Positions 33,321 to 41,839 of a DNA stretch of 57,045 nucleotides are shown here, piece by piece. The position numbers and the translations under genes were made by a program. How positions within the stretch are numbered: the first letter of the stretch is position 1; each line of letters begins with the position of its first letter. The notes under the pieces were generated by a model. It was given only the letters and a program-made list of their open reading frames with translations, was not told where the DNA came from and ran no database searches. The stretch comes from an uncultured Oscillospiraceae bacterium (GTDB taxonomy: Bacteria > Bacillota > Clostridia > Oscillospirales > Acutalibacteraceae): positions 1-57,045 of the forward strand of contig URGJ01000008.1 in assembly GCA_900547445.1 (NCBI GenBank), given 5' to 3'.

Positions 33321-33665
33321 ATGGACGCTATCAAGGAACTTACAGCCGATATGCTGAAAAAGGACGTTCCCGAAATTCTTATCGGTAGCACCGTTAAGGT
33401 TCATGTAAGAATTAAGGAAGGCGAAAAGGAAAGAATTCAGGTGTTCGAGGGTACGGTTATTGCCAAGAACAACAGCGGAATTTCCGAAACCTTTACCGTT
33501 CGCCGTGTTTCCTACGGAGTAGGCATTGAGCGCGTATTCCCTGTACATTCGCCGAGCGTTGCCAAGATTGAACTGGTTCGCAAGGGTCAGGTTCGCAGAG
33601 CTAAGCTCTACTATCTGCGCGACAGAGTTGGTAAAGCGGCAAAGGTTAAGGAACTTATCGGTTAA
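33321..33665 (+). CDS. rplS: Ribosomal protein bL19
   Basis: bL19 is a 50S protein at the subunit interface. The 114-residue product carries VKVHVRIKEGEKERIQVFEGTV-like core strands, the SETFTVRRVSYGVGIERVFP signature and the C-terminal RRAKLYYLRDRVGKAAKVKE. Length is standard. ATG 33321 is chosen for AAGGAGG ten bases upstream. A terminator-like hairpin follows, then lepB. The usual upstream neighbours trmD and rimM are not here. Confidence 0.98.
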   Translation: MDAIKELTADMLKKDVPEILIGSTVKVHVRIKEGEKERIQVFEGTVIAKNNSGISETFTVRRVSYGVGIERVFPVHSPSVAKIELVRKGQVRRAKLYYLRDRVGKAAKVKELIG

Positions 33666-33680
33666 TAATAAGGCTTTAAG

Positions 33681-33716
33681 AAGGGGGAACGGGTTTCGTG
33701 CTGTTCCCCTTTTTTG
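33681..33716 (+). terminator. Terminator after rplS
   Basis: AAGGGGGAAC (33681-33690) pairs with GTTCCCCTT (33703-33711), one bulged G, followed by a T-run. No promoter is visible before lepB, so partial read-through is likely. Confidence 0.75.
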
Positions 33717-33745
33717 CTTAAATTAATGTAGAGGTAAAAGGATAT

Positions 33746-34447
33746 ATGGACGGCATTAGTAATACCGAAAAAATAAAAAATGATATTATTTCTGCCGCAA
33801 AAGGCGGTGGGAACGGGGAGGACGGCTTTAAAGTGAATACCGAATATGCTGATAATTTGCCGGATAACCCAAAAGAAGAAAAAAAGCCCGGCGACACAGA
33901 AGAGATTTTTGAGTGGCTTGACGTGCTTACTACCGCTATAATTACTGTGGTTATTATTTTCAGCCTGCTTTTCAGGGTTGCAACAATTTCGGGACCGTCT
34001 ATGCAGAACACTCTTTTTACGGGTGATAGGGTAATAATATCTAACCTCGGATATACACCGAAGCGGGGTGACATCGTGGTTATCTCCAGAAATGTCAACA
34101 ATTCGGTTGAGGACGCGGCGACGAGTAAGGAACCTATAATAAAGCGCGTTATCGCAGTTGGCGGGCAGACGGTGAATATTGATTTTGAGCGGGGAGTTGT
34201 TTCGGTTGACGGGGTCGAGCTTGACGAGCCGTATGCAAAAACTCCCACCACAACAAAATGGGACGTTGAATTTCCGCTCTATGTACCCGAGGGATATATA
34301 TTTGTGCTGGGCGACAACCGCAATGAATCCATGGACAGCCGAGATTCCCGTATAGGAGAAGGAGGCTTGGTTGATACACGCTATGTGTTAGGTCACGCCG
34401 TATTCCGCATTTTCCCGTTTAACAGTATTGGGAGTCTTCTAAAATGA
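33746..34447 (+). CDS. lepB: Signal peptidase I
   Basis: This membrane-bound protease removes signal peptides from exported proteins. The 233-residue protein has an unusually long charged cytoplasmic N-terminus (about 58 residues, Gly/Asp/Lys-rich), one membrane helix (about 60-78), the catalytic Ser85 in SGPSMQNTLF and Lys133 in KRVIAVGG, and the late GDNRNESMDSRD box. The gene overlaps ylqF by four bases. The order rplS-lepB-ylqF-rnhB is a Firmicutes block. Confidence 0.94.
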   Translation: MDGISNTEKIKNDIISAAKGGGNGEDGFKVNTEYADNLPDNPKEEKKPGDTEEIFEWLDVLTTAIITVVIIFSLLFRVATISGPSMQNTLFTGDRVIISNLGYTPKRGDIVVISRNVNNSVEDAATSKEPIIKRVIAVGGQTVNIDFERGVVSVDGVELDEPYAKTPTTTKWDVEFPLYVPEGYIFVLGDNRNESMDSRDSRIGEGGLVDTRYVLGHAVFRIFPFNSIGSLLK

Positions 34448-35298
34448 GCAATGTGCAGAATATTCAGTGGTTTCCCGGTCATATGGCGAAAACCCGCCGC
34501 AAGATTAAAGAAATACTGCCGCTTATTGACGCTGTTGCCGAGGTTGTTGACGCAAGAATACCCATAAGCAGCCGCAATCCCGAGCTTAAAAGCATTATCG
34601 GCGATAAGCCGCTTATAATACTTCTTAATAAGTGCGATATGGCTGACCCCGCGGCGACGGATGAATGGATAAGATATTATAAATCACAGGGCATTTCCGC
34701 AATTGCCACCGACTGTAAAACAGGAAAGGGTATTAATTTATTTAAGGACACGGTTAAAACCGCCCTTGCGGATAAGCTTCGATACTACTCTGAAAAGGGA
34801 ATGGTGGGAAAGCCGCTTAGGGTAATGGTAGTGGGTATCCCCAATATCGGAAAATCGACCTTTATAAACCGAATAGCGGGTAATAATAAGGCAAAGGCGG
34901 AAAACCGCCCGGGCGTTACAAGGGGCAATCAATGGTTTACAATTGATAAGCAGTTGGAGCTTTTGGATACTCCCGGTGTTCTTTGGCCTAAGTTTGAGGA
35001 TAATACCGTGGGAGAGCATTTAGCCTTTACGGGGGCGGTTAAGGATAATATTCTCGATACCGAGCTTTTGGGTATGCGGCTTTTGGAGCTTTTGGCTAAG
35101 TCTGCGCCCGACAAGCTCACCGCCCGTTACGGAGAGATTAATTTAAGCGCGGACGGCTATGACCTTTTGTGCGAGGTCGGCAAAAAGCGCGGTATGCTTA
35201 TAAGGGGCGGCGAGACCGACACCGAAAGGGCGGCTAATATGCTCCTTGAGGAGTACCGAAACTGTAAAATAGGACGTATAACCTTGGAAAGGGTATGA
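34444..35298 (+). CDS. ylqF: Ribosome biogenesis GTPase YlqF/RbgA
   Basis: RbgA is required for late 50S maturation. The 284-residue protein has the circularly permuted GTPase order: G4 NKCD (62-65) comes before G1 GIPNIGKST (131-139), then the switch region RPGVTRG and G3 DTPG. A short helical C-terminal RNA-binding domain follows. The N-terminal QWFPGHMAKTRR is a family mark. It is translationally coupled to lepB through ATGA. Confidence 0.96.
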   Translation: MSNVQNIQWFPGHMAKTRRKIKEILPLIDAVAEVVDARIPISSRNPELKSIIGDKPLIILLNKCDMADPAATDEWIRYYKSQGISAIATDCKTGKGINLFKDTVKTALADKLRYYSEKGMVGKPLRVMVVGIPNIGKSTFINRIAGNNKAKAENRPGVTRGNQWFTIDKQLELLDTPGVLWPKFEDNTVGEHLAFTGAVKDNILDTELLGMRLLELLAKSAPDKLTARYGEINLSADGYDLLCEVGKKRGMLIRGGETDTERAANMLLEEYRNCKIGRITLERV

Positions 35299-35302
35299 TT
35301 TA

Positions 35303-35905
35303 ATGCCTGATTATGAATATGAAAAAGCCGCGGTTTTAAGCGGCTTTAATACTATTTGCGGAGTTGACGAGGCGGGCAGAGGTCCGCTCGCAGGGCCTGT
35401 CTGCGCGGCGGCGGTTATATTACCTGCCGATACCGTAATAGAGGGGCTTGACGACTCAAAAAAACTAAGCGAAAAAAAAAGAGAACGGCTTTACGGCGAA
35501 ATAACCGAAAAGGCGATAGCATACTCTGTCGCTTACGGCACTCTTGAGGAAATAGAGAAACTAAATATTTTGGAAGCGACCTTTCTTGCTATGAACAGGG
35601 CGATTGAGGGGCTTAAAGTAAAACCCGATTTTGCCCTTATAGACGGCAACCGCGCACCTAAAGGGATTAAAATTCCCTGTGCCACAGTTGTTAAAGGCGA
35701 TTCAAAATCTATGTCGGTTGCGGCGGCATCAATTTTGGCTAAGGTCACGCGTGACCGCCTTATGCTTACATATGACGAAAAATATCCGCAGTATAATTTT
35801 AAAAAGCACAAGGGCTACGGCACAAAGGAGCATACCGAGCTGATTAAAAAATACGGTCCGTGCGAGATACACCGCCTTTCTTTTCTTAAAAATATATTAG
35901 GGTGA
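35303..35905 (+). CDS. rnhB: Ribonuclease HII
   Basis: RNase HII removes ribonucleotides from DNA duplexes. The 200-residue protein shows GVDEAGRGPLAGPV (catalytic Asp22, Glu23), LIDGNRAPKG (Asp114) and the KVTRDRLM and HKGYGTKEH motifs. It starts four bases after ylqF. Length is near the lower end of the family but all key residues are present. Confidence 0.96.
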   Translation: MPDYEYEKAAVLSGFNTICGVDEAGRGPLAGPVCAAAVILPADTVIEGLDDSKKLSEKKRERLYGEITEKAIAYSVAYGTLEEIEKLNILEATFLAMNRAIEGLKVKPDFALIDGNRAPKGIKIPCATVVKGDSKSMSVAAASILAKVTRDRLMLTYDEKYPQYNFKKHKGYGTKEHTELIKKYGPCEIHRLSFLKNILG

Positions 35906-35909
35906 AGGT

Positions 35910-36272
35910 ATGAATATAGGCAAGACGGGCGGTACGGGCGAATACCTTACCGCGGAGTTTTTAAGGAAAAACGGATATACCGTGGTAAAGCGCAACTATC
36001 ATTGCCGTTACGGCGAAATTGACATAATATCGGAAAACAGGGAATATATAATTTTTACGGAGGTTAAAACCCGCCGCGAGGACAGCCTTGTTTCTCCCGC
36101 CGAGGCGGTGGATCTTCGCAAGCAAAGGCGAATAATCTTAACCGCCGAGGATTTTCTTTCAAAGTATGAAACCGAGCTTCAGCCCCGCTTTGACGTGGCG
36201 GAGGTTACGGTTTATAAGAAAACCGACGGCGCGGATGGTTATAAGCTCCATTATATTAAAAACGCTTTTTAG
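35910..36272 (+). CDS. YraN family endonuclease-like protein (UPF0102)
   Basis: This 120-residue protein belongs to the YraN family, which has a restriction-endonuclease-like fold and no settled function. Visible are GEYLTAEFLRKNGY, RNYHCRYGEIDII, FTEVKTRR and the family's basic KQRR. The Glu-Asp and Glu-x-Lys residues of a PD-(D/E)xK site (GEIDII...EVK) are kept. It follows rnhB at four bases, the usual partner. Confidence 0.93.
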   Translation: MNIGKTGGTGEYLTAEFLRKNGYTVVKRNYHCRYGEIDIISENREYIIFTEVKTRREDSLVSPAEAVDLRKQRRIILTAEDFLSKYETELQPRFDVAEVTVYKKTDGADGYKLHYIKNAF

Positions 36273-36283
36273 GAGTGTTTTAA

Positions 36284-37144
36284 TTGAATTACTTTGATTT
36301 GCATTGCGATACGCCCTACGAATGTTATTTTAAAAATCAGGACTTTTTTGAAAATAATCTTGCCGTTTCGGGCGAAAAGGGAGCGGCGTTTGAGAACTGG
36401 AAGCAGGTTTTCGCCGTATGGATAAGGGACGACCAAGCCGAGCCGTATAAGCTGTATAATGCTGTTTTAAAGGATTTCGAGGAAAAGCTAAAAAGTAAGC
36501 CCGATAATTTAACACCCTACTTTTCGGTTGAGGGCGGGGCTGTAATTGAAGACAATATTGACCGCCTTTATGAACTCAAAAAAGACGGAATATGTGCTCT
36601 GACACTAACTTGGAACGGTGAAAACCGAATAGCGGGGGGCAGTAAAAGCGATAAGGGGTTAACCGACTTCGGCAAAAGGGTAATTTGGGAGATGAATTCC
36701 CTTAATATGCTCTGCGATTTGTCCCACCTAAACGAAAAAAGCTTTTATTCCGTAATAGAGCTTGCCGATTACCCAATCGCGACCCATTCAAACTGCCGTG
36801 AGGTTTGCAATTGTCCTCGAAACCTTAGTGATAATCAGCTAAAACTGATAGCCGAAAAGGGCGGGATAGTAGGGCTTTGCTTTTATCCCGAATTTTTAGG
36901 CGGAGATGTTTATGAGAAACTGTATGAAAATATCTTTCATTTTTTAGAGCTTGGAATGGAAAACAATATAGCTATAGGCTCTGATTTTGACGGCGCGGAT
37001 ATGAGCGGAAGTCTTTGTGATATTTCAAAAATTCCGTTTTTATACGACAAACTCCTTAAAAAAGATATAAATAAACCTATTCTCGATAAAATTTTCTATA
37101 AAAACGCGGAAAATTACCTTGAAACCTTTGACAAAAGGCGTTAG
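36284..37144 (+). CDS. Membrane dipeptidase (peptidase M19, renal dipeptidase family)
   Basis: This zinc dipeptidase family cleaves L,D- or L,L-dipeptides. The 286-residue protein has LHCDTP (His7, Asp9), the bridging Glu in SVEGG, and metal His residues in LSHLNEKS and THSNCREV, plus GSDFDG near the end. The TTG start has AGGAGTG upstream. No signal peptide is seen, so it is probably cytosolic. It is inserted between yraN and thrC with short gaps and may be co-transcribed; the link to wall recycling is inference. Confidence 0.88.
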   Translation: MNYFDLHCDTPYECYFKNQDFFENNLAVSGEKGAAFENWKQVFAVWIRDDQAEPYKLYNAVLKDFEEKLKSKPDNLTPYFSVEGGAVIEDNIDRLYELKKDGICALTLTWNGENRIAGGSKSDKGLTDFGKRVIWEMNSLNMLCDLSHLNEKSFYSVIELADYPIATHSNCREVCNCPRNLSDNQLKLIAEKGGIVGLCFYPEFLGGDVYEKLYENIFHFLELGMENNIAIGSDFDGADMSGSLCDISKIPFLYDKLLKKDINKPILDKIFYKNAENYLETFDKRR

Positions 37145-37188
37145 ATATAATAAAATAAAGAATAATGCTGAAAACGGGAGCAACGGAT

Positions 37189-38676
37189 ATGAATTATGTA
37201 AGTACAAGAGATAAATCGGTTAAGGTCACCGCCGCTAATGCCATAGCAAGCGGTATTTCCGCGGAGGGCGGACTTTTCGTGCCCGACACATTCCCGACCC
37301 TTACCGAAAAGGATTTTAAAGCCTTAGGAAAGCTCGACTATATCGGCAGGGCAAAATATGTTCTCAAATTCTTTCTTAACGATTTTACCGAGGAGGAGAT
37401 CGATTACTGCGTAAAGGGCGCTTATACGGGAAGCTTTGACAACGAACAGCCCGCGCCGATTTCGGTTGTCGGCGAAAAAACGAATATTCTGGAGCTTTGG
37501 CACGGTCCTACCTGCGCTTTTAAGGACTTGGCGCTCCAGCTTTTGCCGTATTTGCTTACCACCTCGGCTAAAAAGACCGCGGCGGGCAAGAAGACGGTTA
37601 TTTTGGTCGCCACATCGGGCGATACGGGCAAGGCGGCGCTTGAGGGCTTTAAGGACGTGCCCGATACCGAGATTGTGGTATTTTACCCGAGCGACGGCGT
37701 AAGCCCTATGCAAAAACTGCAAATGGATTCCCAAAAGGGTAACAATGTTCATGTTATCGCCATTAAGGGCAATTTTGACGACGCGCAGACAGGCGTTAAA
37801 AAGATATTCACCGATAACGCGGTAAAGGAAAAGTTAGCCGAGCATAATATGCAGTTTTCCTCCGCTAATTCGATTAACTGGGGAAGACTCGCTCCGCAGA
37901 TTGTTTATTATGTATCCGCCTACTGTGATTTGCTCTCCAACGGCGAGGATTTAAAGGACGGCTTTAACGTAGTCGTTCCGACAGGCAATTTCGGAAATAT
38001 TTTAGCGGCTTATTACGCTAAGAAAATGGGAGTGCCTATAAGCAAGCTTATCTGCGCTTCTAACTCAAACAATGTCCTTACCGACTTTATAAACACCGGC
38101 GTTTACGACCGCAACCGTAAGTTCTACACCACGATTTCACCCTCTATGGATATTCTTATTTCAAGCAATCTGGAAAGAATGCTCTATGAGCTTTCAGGCT
38201 GTGATGATAAGGCGGTTGCAAAAATGCAGTCAGACCTTGCAAAGGACGGCGTGTTTAAGGTTACCGATGAAATAGGGGCTAAAATGTCCGAGCTTTTCTA
38301 CGGCGGCTGCTGCGACGATAAGGAAACACTTGCTACAATAGGCGATATGTTTAAGGAATACGGCTATCTCTGCGATACCCACACTGCCGTCGCGGTAGGA
38401 GTATATAATAAATATAAAGCGGAGACGGGTGACGTAAGACCCGCGGTTATCGCTTCTACTGCTTCGCCTTACAAGTTTGCGGACAGCGTGCTCACCGCCG
38501 TTACCGATAAAAAGACCGACAGCGAGTTCGGCAACGTCCGTCTGCTTTCCGAGGTGACCTCGACCGATATTCCCGCCCCGATAAAGGCGCTCGAAAACGC
38601 CGAGGTGCGCTTTAAGGAAATCTGCGAAAAGGATAAAATGCTTGACGCGGTATATGAAGCGCTTAAGATAAAATAA
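37189..38676 (+). CDS. thrC: Threonine synthase
   Basis: ThrC converts O-phosphohomoserine to threonine with pyridoxal phosphate. The 495-residue protein has YVSTRDKS at the N-terminus, the cofactor lysine Lys112 in GPTCAFKDLALQ, ATSGDTGKAALEG and PTGNFGNILAAYYAKKMG. The length matches the long, fungal/E. coli-like class. ATG 37189 is chosen for GGGAG at spacing eight; an ATG at 37165 lacks a site. No T-box leader is visible. Confidence 0.94.
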   Translation: MNYVSTRDKSVKVTAANAIASGISAEGGLFVPDTFPTLTEKDFKALGKLDYIGRAKYVLKFFLNDFTEEEIDYCVKGAYTGSFDNEQPAPISVVGEKTNILELWHGPTCAFKDLALQLLPYLLTTSAKKTAAGKKTVILVATSGDTGKAALEGFKDVPDTEIVVFYPSDGVSPMQKLQMDSQKGNNVHVIAIKGNFDDAQTGVKKIFTDNAVKEKLAEHNMQFSSANSINWGRLAPQIVYYVSAYCDLLSNGEDLKDGFNVVVPTGNFGNILAAYYAKKMGVPISKLICASNSNNVLTDFINTGVYDRNRKFYTTISPSMDILISSNLERMLYELSGCDDKAVAKMQSDLAKDGVFKVTDEIGAKMSELFYGGCCDDKETLATIGDMFKEYGYLCDTHTAVAVGVYNKYKAETGDVRPAVIASTASPYKFADSVLTAVTDKKTDSEFGNVRLLSEVTSTDIPAPIKALENAEVRFKEICEKDKMLDAVYEALKIK

Positions 38677-38677
38677 A

Positions 38678-38707
38678 AATATCCGGCTTTATGCCGGATA
38701 TTCTTTT
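38678..38707 (+). terminator. Terminator of the lepB-thrC unit
   Basis: AATATCCGGC (38678-38687) and GCCGGATATT (38693-38702) form a perfect 10-bp stem with loop TTTAT, followed by CTTTT. It also sits just past the stop of the minus-strand gene at 38722. Confidence 0.78.
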
Positions 38708-38721
38708 GACGAAGCAAATAA

Positions 38722-38886
38722 TTACCTCGCTCTGAAAGTGTCACAGCAAGTGTCGCTGCTGGTTGACGCTTCGCCGTGGCCAACTTGAATTTTGCCTGCA
38801 GAGCACATATCGTCCGCGGTATGATGAACACAGTTCTTAACATCGCACGCTACGCACAGCTTGGTCTCACAAGTACAGTCTGACAA
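38722..38886 (-). CDS. DUF1540 cysteine-rich small protein
   Basis: This 54-residue protein has nine cysteines in a DUF1540 pattern: CVACDVKNCVHHTADDMCSA, then GKIQVGH and SSDTCC. The family is common in Clostridia; the cysteines probably bind metal, but the function is unknown. The TTG start has AAGGA ten bases upstream on the minus strand. It stands alone between convergent thrC and a divergent phosphoesterase gene. A CATACTA box about 40 bases before the start suggests a forespore sigma factor; this is inference. Confidence 0.85.
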   Translation of the reverse strand: MSDCTCETKLCVACDVKNCVHHTADDMCSAGKIQVGHGEASTSSDTCCDTFRAR

Positions 38887-38925
38887 ATTAATCAAGTCCT
38901 TTCCGACCGTTTTTCAGGTCAAGCT

Positions 38926-38955
38926 TAGTATGTGCGAAAAGATTGTTTTTATGTG
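38926..38955 (-). promoter_or_regulatory. Sigma-F/G-like promoter of the DUF1540 gene
   Basis: On the minus strand CATACTA (38926-38932) fits the forespore -10 CATWMTA exactly; CACATAA (38949-38955), 16 bases upstream, loosely resembles the -35. The predicted start near 38920 gives a sensible leader to the TTG at 38886. Confidence 0.35.
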
Positions 38956-38985
38956 AAAATTTTTAAAAGGAGGCGGAACAGGACC

Positions 38986-39663
38986 TTGAGCATCTACGCG
39001 ATTTCCGATTTGCATTTATCCTTCGGAGTTGATAAGCCTATGAACATTTTTAAGGGCTGGAATAATTATACCGAGCGCATTTCGGCAAATTGGAAAAGAC
39101 TTGTTAAAGAAAACGACACGGTTATACTGCCGGGTGATTTTTCGTGGGGACTGAAGCTCCAAGAAACAAAAAAAGATTTTGAATTTTTGGAGTCGCTCCC
39201 CGGCAAAAAGCTGCTTATTAAGGGAAATCACGATTTGTGGTGGAGCACCGCCAAAAAGCTCCGTGAATTTTTCTCACTAAACGGATTTACCTCTGTGGAT
39301 ATTATTTACAATAACTGCGCTGTCGCCGAAGGCTTTGCTATAGCGGGTACAAGGGGCTGGTTTTATGACGATACCGCCGACAAAAAGGTGATTGCCCGCG
39401 AGGCGGGACGGCTGGAAGCCTCTCTTACCGCCGCCGAAAAAACGGGACTTCCCGTATTGGTATTTCTCCATTATCCGCCCGTATACGGTGATTTTGTCTG
39501 TCACGAAATATTCGATATATTAAAAAAGCACAGTGTAAAGCGGGTGTATCACGGTCATATTCACGGTGCCGGCTTTAATAAAGCCGTAAGCGAATACGAC
39601 GGGGTGGAATTTAAGCTTATATCCTGCGATTGCGTTGATTTTACCCCACAATTTATTGCGTGA
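38986..39663 (+). CDS. Metallophosphoesterase
   Basis: This 225-residue calcineurin-like phosphoesterase has YAISDLHLSFG (Asp8, His10), LPGDFSWG, KGNHDLWW, and late LHYPPVY and YHGHIHG metal motifs. The substrate is unknown. TTG 38986 is chosen because it gives the family-typical MSIYAISDLHL start and GGAGG lies at 38969-38973, 12 bases before it; a GTG at 38953 would place that GGAGG inside the coding region. No clear sigma-A promoter was found in the shared gap with the DUF1540 gene. Confidence 0.88.
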   Translation: MSIYAISDLHLSFGVDKPMNIFKGWNNYTERISANWKRLVKENDTVILPGDFSWGLKLQETKKDFEFLESLPGKKLLIKGNHDLWWSTAKKLREFFSLNGFTSVDIIYNNCAVAEGFAIAGTRGWFYDDTADKKVIAREAGRLEASLTAAEKTGLPVLVFLHYPPVYGDFVCHEIFDILKKHSVKRVYHGHIHGAGFNKAVSEYDGVEFKLISCDCVDFTPQFIA

Positions 39664-39706
39664 TTTATTAATTTTTAAATAATTTACAGATTATTAAAAA
39701 AATATG

Positions 39707-39735
39707 TGGAAAAAAAAATTGAGTTATGATATAAT
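39707..39735 (+). promoter_or_regulatory. Extended -10 promoter of tig
   Basis: TATAAT (39730-39735) preceded by TGA makes a TGn extended -10. A weak TGGAAA -35 (39707-39712) lies 17 bases upstream. Confidence 0.7.
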
Positions 39736-39748
39736 AGTTTGAACTACT

Positions 39749-39774
39749 GTAAAACGAGTAAAAGGGCGTTTTAC
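39749..39774 (+). other. Hairpin in the tig 5' UTR
   Basis: GTAAAACG (39749-39756) pairs perfectly with CGTTTTAC (39767-39774), ending five bases before the GGAGG of tig. It is not a CIRCE or CtsR site. It could influence translation or act as an operator just after the transcription start. Confidence 0.5.
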
Positions 39775-39791
39775 AATGCGGAGGTATAAAA

Positions 39792-41168
39792 ATGAGTTTA
39801 AAAGAAACAAAAAAGATTGATACCAATAGGCATCAGCTTGAAATCACCGTCGACGGTGAAAAGTTCCGCGAGGCTATCGCGGAGGCTTACAAAAGAAACG
39901 GCAAGAAAATAAATGTGCCCGGTTTCAGAAAGGGTAAAGCGCCGCTTCATCTTATTGAGAAGTACTACGGCACCGAGATTTTCTTTGAGGACGCTCTCAA
40001 TCTTCTCTATAACGACCTTGTTGAGGACGCTATTAAGGATTCGGGTCTTAAGGTTATCAACGACAAAATGGATTTTGAAATGGTTTCCATTTCCAAGGAA
40101 GACGGCGTGGATTTCAAGGTTTCGGTTACAACCTATCCCGAAATTGAAATCGGCGAGTATAAAGGCTTGAAGGCGGAAAAAACCGCCGTTAAGGTAACCC
40201 CTGAAGAGGTTGAGGCGGAAGTTAACGCAATGGCGGAAAGAAACGCCAGAATGGTATCGGTCGAGGACCGCGCCGCGCAGAACGGCGACACCGTTATAAT
40301 CGACTTTGAGGGATTTACCGACGGTGTAGCTTTTGAAGGCGGCAAGGGCGAGGGTCATTCTCTTACACTCGGCTCGGGTCAGTTTATCCCCGGCTTTGAG
40401 GATCAGATTGTAGGCAAGAATATCGGCGACGAATTCGACGTAAACGTAACCTTCCCCGAGGATTACGGCGCTAAGGAGCTTGCAGGCAAGGAAGCTGTAT
40501 TTAAAGTAAAGCTTCACGAGATTAAGGTTCGCGAGCTTCCGACGGTTGACGATGAGTTCGCAAAGGATGTAAGCGAGTTCGACACCCTTGACGCGCTTAA
40601 GGCAGATCTTGAGAAAAAGGCTTTAGAGCGCAAAACAAAGGCGGCAGACGAGGCTGTGGAAAACGCTCTTGTTCAGCAGATTGTTGATAGCATTAAGGGC
40701 GAAATTCCCGAGGCTATGTTTGAAAACCGTCTTGAACAGCTCACCGAGGACTTTGCTTACAGGCTTCAGAGTCAGGGTCTTAATCTTGAAACATATCTTA
40801 AGTACACCAATTCAAATATTGACGAGTTCAAAAAATCTTTCCGTCCTCAGGCTGAATCACAGGTTAAATTCCGCCTTGCGCTTGAAAAGATTGCCGAGCT
40901 TGAGAACATTACTCCGAGCGAGGAGGAGCTTGAAGCCGAGTACGCTAAGCTTGCCGAGAGCTATGGCGTAGAGGCAGATAAGGTTAAGTCGGCAATTCCC
41001 GCGGAGGAAATTTCCAAGGATTTAGCGGTAGGAAAGGCAATCGACCTTGTCAAGGAAAACGCGGTTATAACCGAGGTTGAGGAAAAGACCGAGGAAAAGG
41101 TGAAAAAAAAGCCCGCCGCGAAGAAGAGGACCGCAAAGAAAGCGGAAGAAAAAAGCTCTGAGGAATAA
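39792..41168 (+). CDS. tig: Trigger factor (ribosome-associated chaperone)
   Basis: Trigger factor binds the ribosome exit tunnel and helps nascent chains fold. The 458-residue protein has the ribosome-docking signature GFRKGKAP (44-51), a PPIase domain (about 150-240, NGDTVIIDFEGF and SGQFIPGFEDQ) and a helical C-terminal domain. The last 25 residues are a Lys/Ala/Glu-rich tail (KKKPAAKKRTAKK) not usual in short trigger factors. GGAGG precedes the ATG. It heads tig-clpP-clpX. Confidence 0.96.
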   Translation: MSLKETKKIDTNRHQLEITVDGEKFREAIAEAYKRNGKKINVPGFRKGKAPLHLIEKYYGTEIFFEDALNLLYNDLVEDAIKDSGLKVINDKMDFEMVSISKEDGVDFKVSVTTYPEIEIGEYKGLKAEKTAVKVTPEEVEAEVNAMAERNARMVSVEDRAAQNGDTVIIDFEGFTDGVAFEGGKGEGHSLTLGSGQFIPGFEDQIVGKNIGDEFDVNVTFPEDYGAKELAGKEAVFKVKLHEIKVRELPTVDDEFAKDVSEFDTLDALKADLEKKALERKTKAADEAVENALVQQIVDSIKGEIPEAMFENRLEQLTEDFAYRLQSQGLNLETYLKYTNSNIDEFKKSFRPQAESQVKFRLALEKIAELENITPSEEELEAEYAKLAESYGVEADKVKSAIPAEEISKDLAVGKAIDLVKENAVITEVEEKTEEKVKKKPAAKKRTAKKAEEKSSEE

Positions 41169-41241
41169 TTAAGTCTTTGATTATTAATCTGTTCCGAAGT
41201 CCATAATTAATTTAGGCATTTTTAAAACGGAGGTATTCTTT

Positions 41242-41829
41242 ATGGATATGACTTTAGTACCCTATGTACTGGAACAAACAAGCAGGGGCGAGCGCTCCTA
41301 CGATATTTTTTCAAGACTGTTAAACGACCGCATAATTATGCTCAACGATGAGGTCAACAGCGCCTCGGCGGGAGTAATTATTGCGCAGATGCTCTATCTT
41401 GAGGGTCAGGACCCCGATAAGGATATAAGCTTTTATATCAACAGCCCCGGCGGCTCTGTAACCGACGGTATGGCGATATACGACACCATGCAGTACATTA
41501 AGTGCGACGTAAGCACCATTTGTATGGGTATGGCGGCAAGTATGGGAGCATTTCTTTTAGCTGCGGGAACAAAGGGTAAGCGTTTGGCTCTGCCCAACAG
41601 TGAAATTATGATTCATCAGCCGCTCGGTCAGGCAAAGGGTCAGGCGACGGATATTCTTATCCACGCCCATCATATTGAGAGGATAAGGGCTAATATTAAC
41701 GAGATTTTAGCTGCCGAAACTGGCAAGCCACTCGAGCAGATTCAGCTCGACACCGAGCGTGATAACTTTATGACCGCGGCTGAGGCTGCTGAGTACGGAC
41801 TTATTGATAAAGTAATTTCCAAGAGATAG
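41242..41829 (+). CDS. clpP: ATP-dependent Clp protease proteolytic subunit
   Basis: ClpP forms the double-ring serine protease chamber used by ClpX and other Clp ATPases. The 195-residue product has the triad Ser100 (GMAASMGA), His125 (MIHQPLG) and Asp174 (ERDNFM). The N-terminus VPYVLEQTSRGER is the usual axial-loop region. ACGGAGG precedes the ATG. It lies ten bases before clpX. Confidence 0.98.
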   Translation: MDMTLVPYVLEQTSRGERSYDIFSRLLNDRIIMLNDEVNSASAGVIIAQMLYLEGQDPDKDISFYINSPGGSVTDGMAIYDTMQYIKCDVSTICMGMAASMGAFLLAAGTKGKRLALPNSEIMIHQPLGQAKGQATDILIHAHHIERIRANINEILAAETGKPLEQIQLDTERDNFMTAAEAAEYGLIDKVISKR

Positions 41830-41839
41830 AGGTAGCATA

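Noticed and set aside
33718..34251. Minus-strand frame of 177 codons
   Set aside because: It is antisense to lepB, whose catalytic motifs are clear; low-complexity Ser/Thr/Ile composition suggests a shadow.
37145..37188. T-box or threonine attenuator before thrC
   Set aside because: The gap is 44 bases with no specifier or terminator structure.
39798..40517. Minus-strand frame of 239 codons
   Set aside because: It is opposite the trigger factor gene, an effect of its codon composition; no motif or upstream signal.
41169..41241. TTGATT near 41178 with CATAAT as a clpP promoter
   Set aside because: The spacing is about 19 bases and the boxes are weak; read-through from tig is sufficient.
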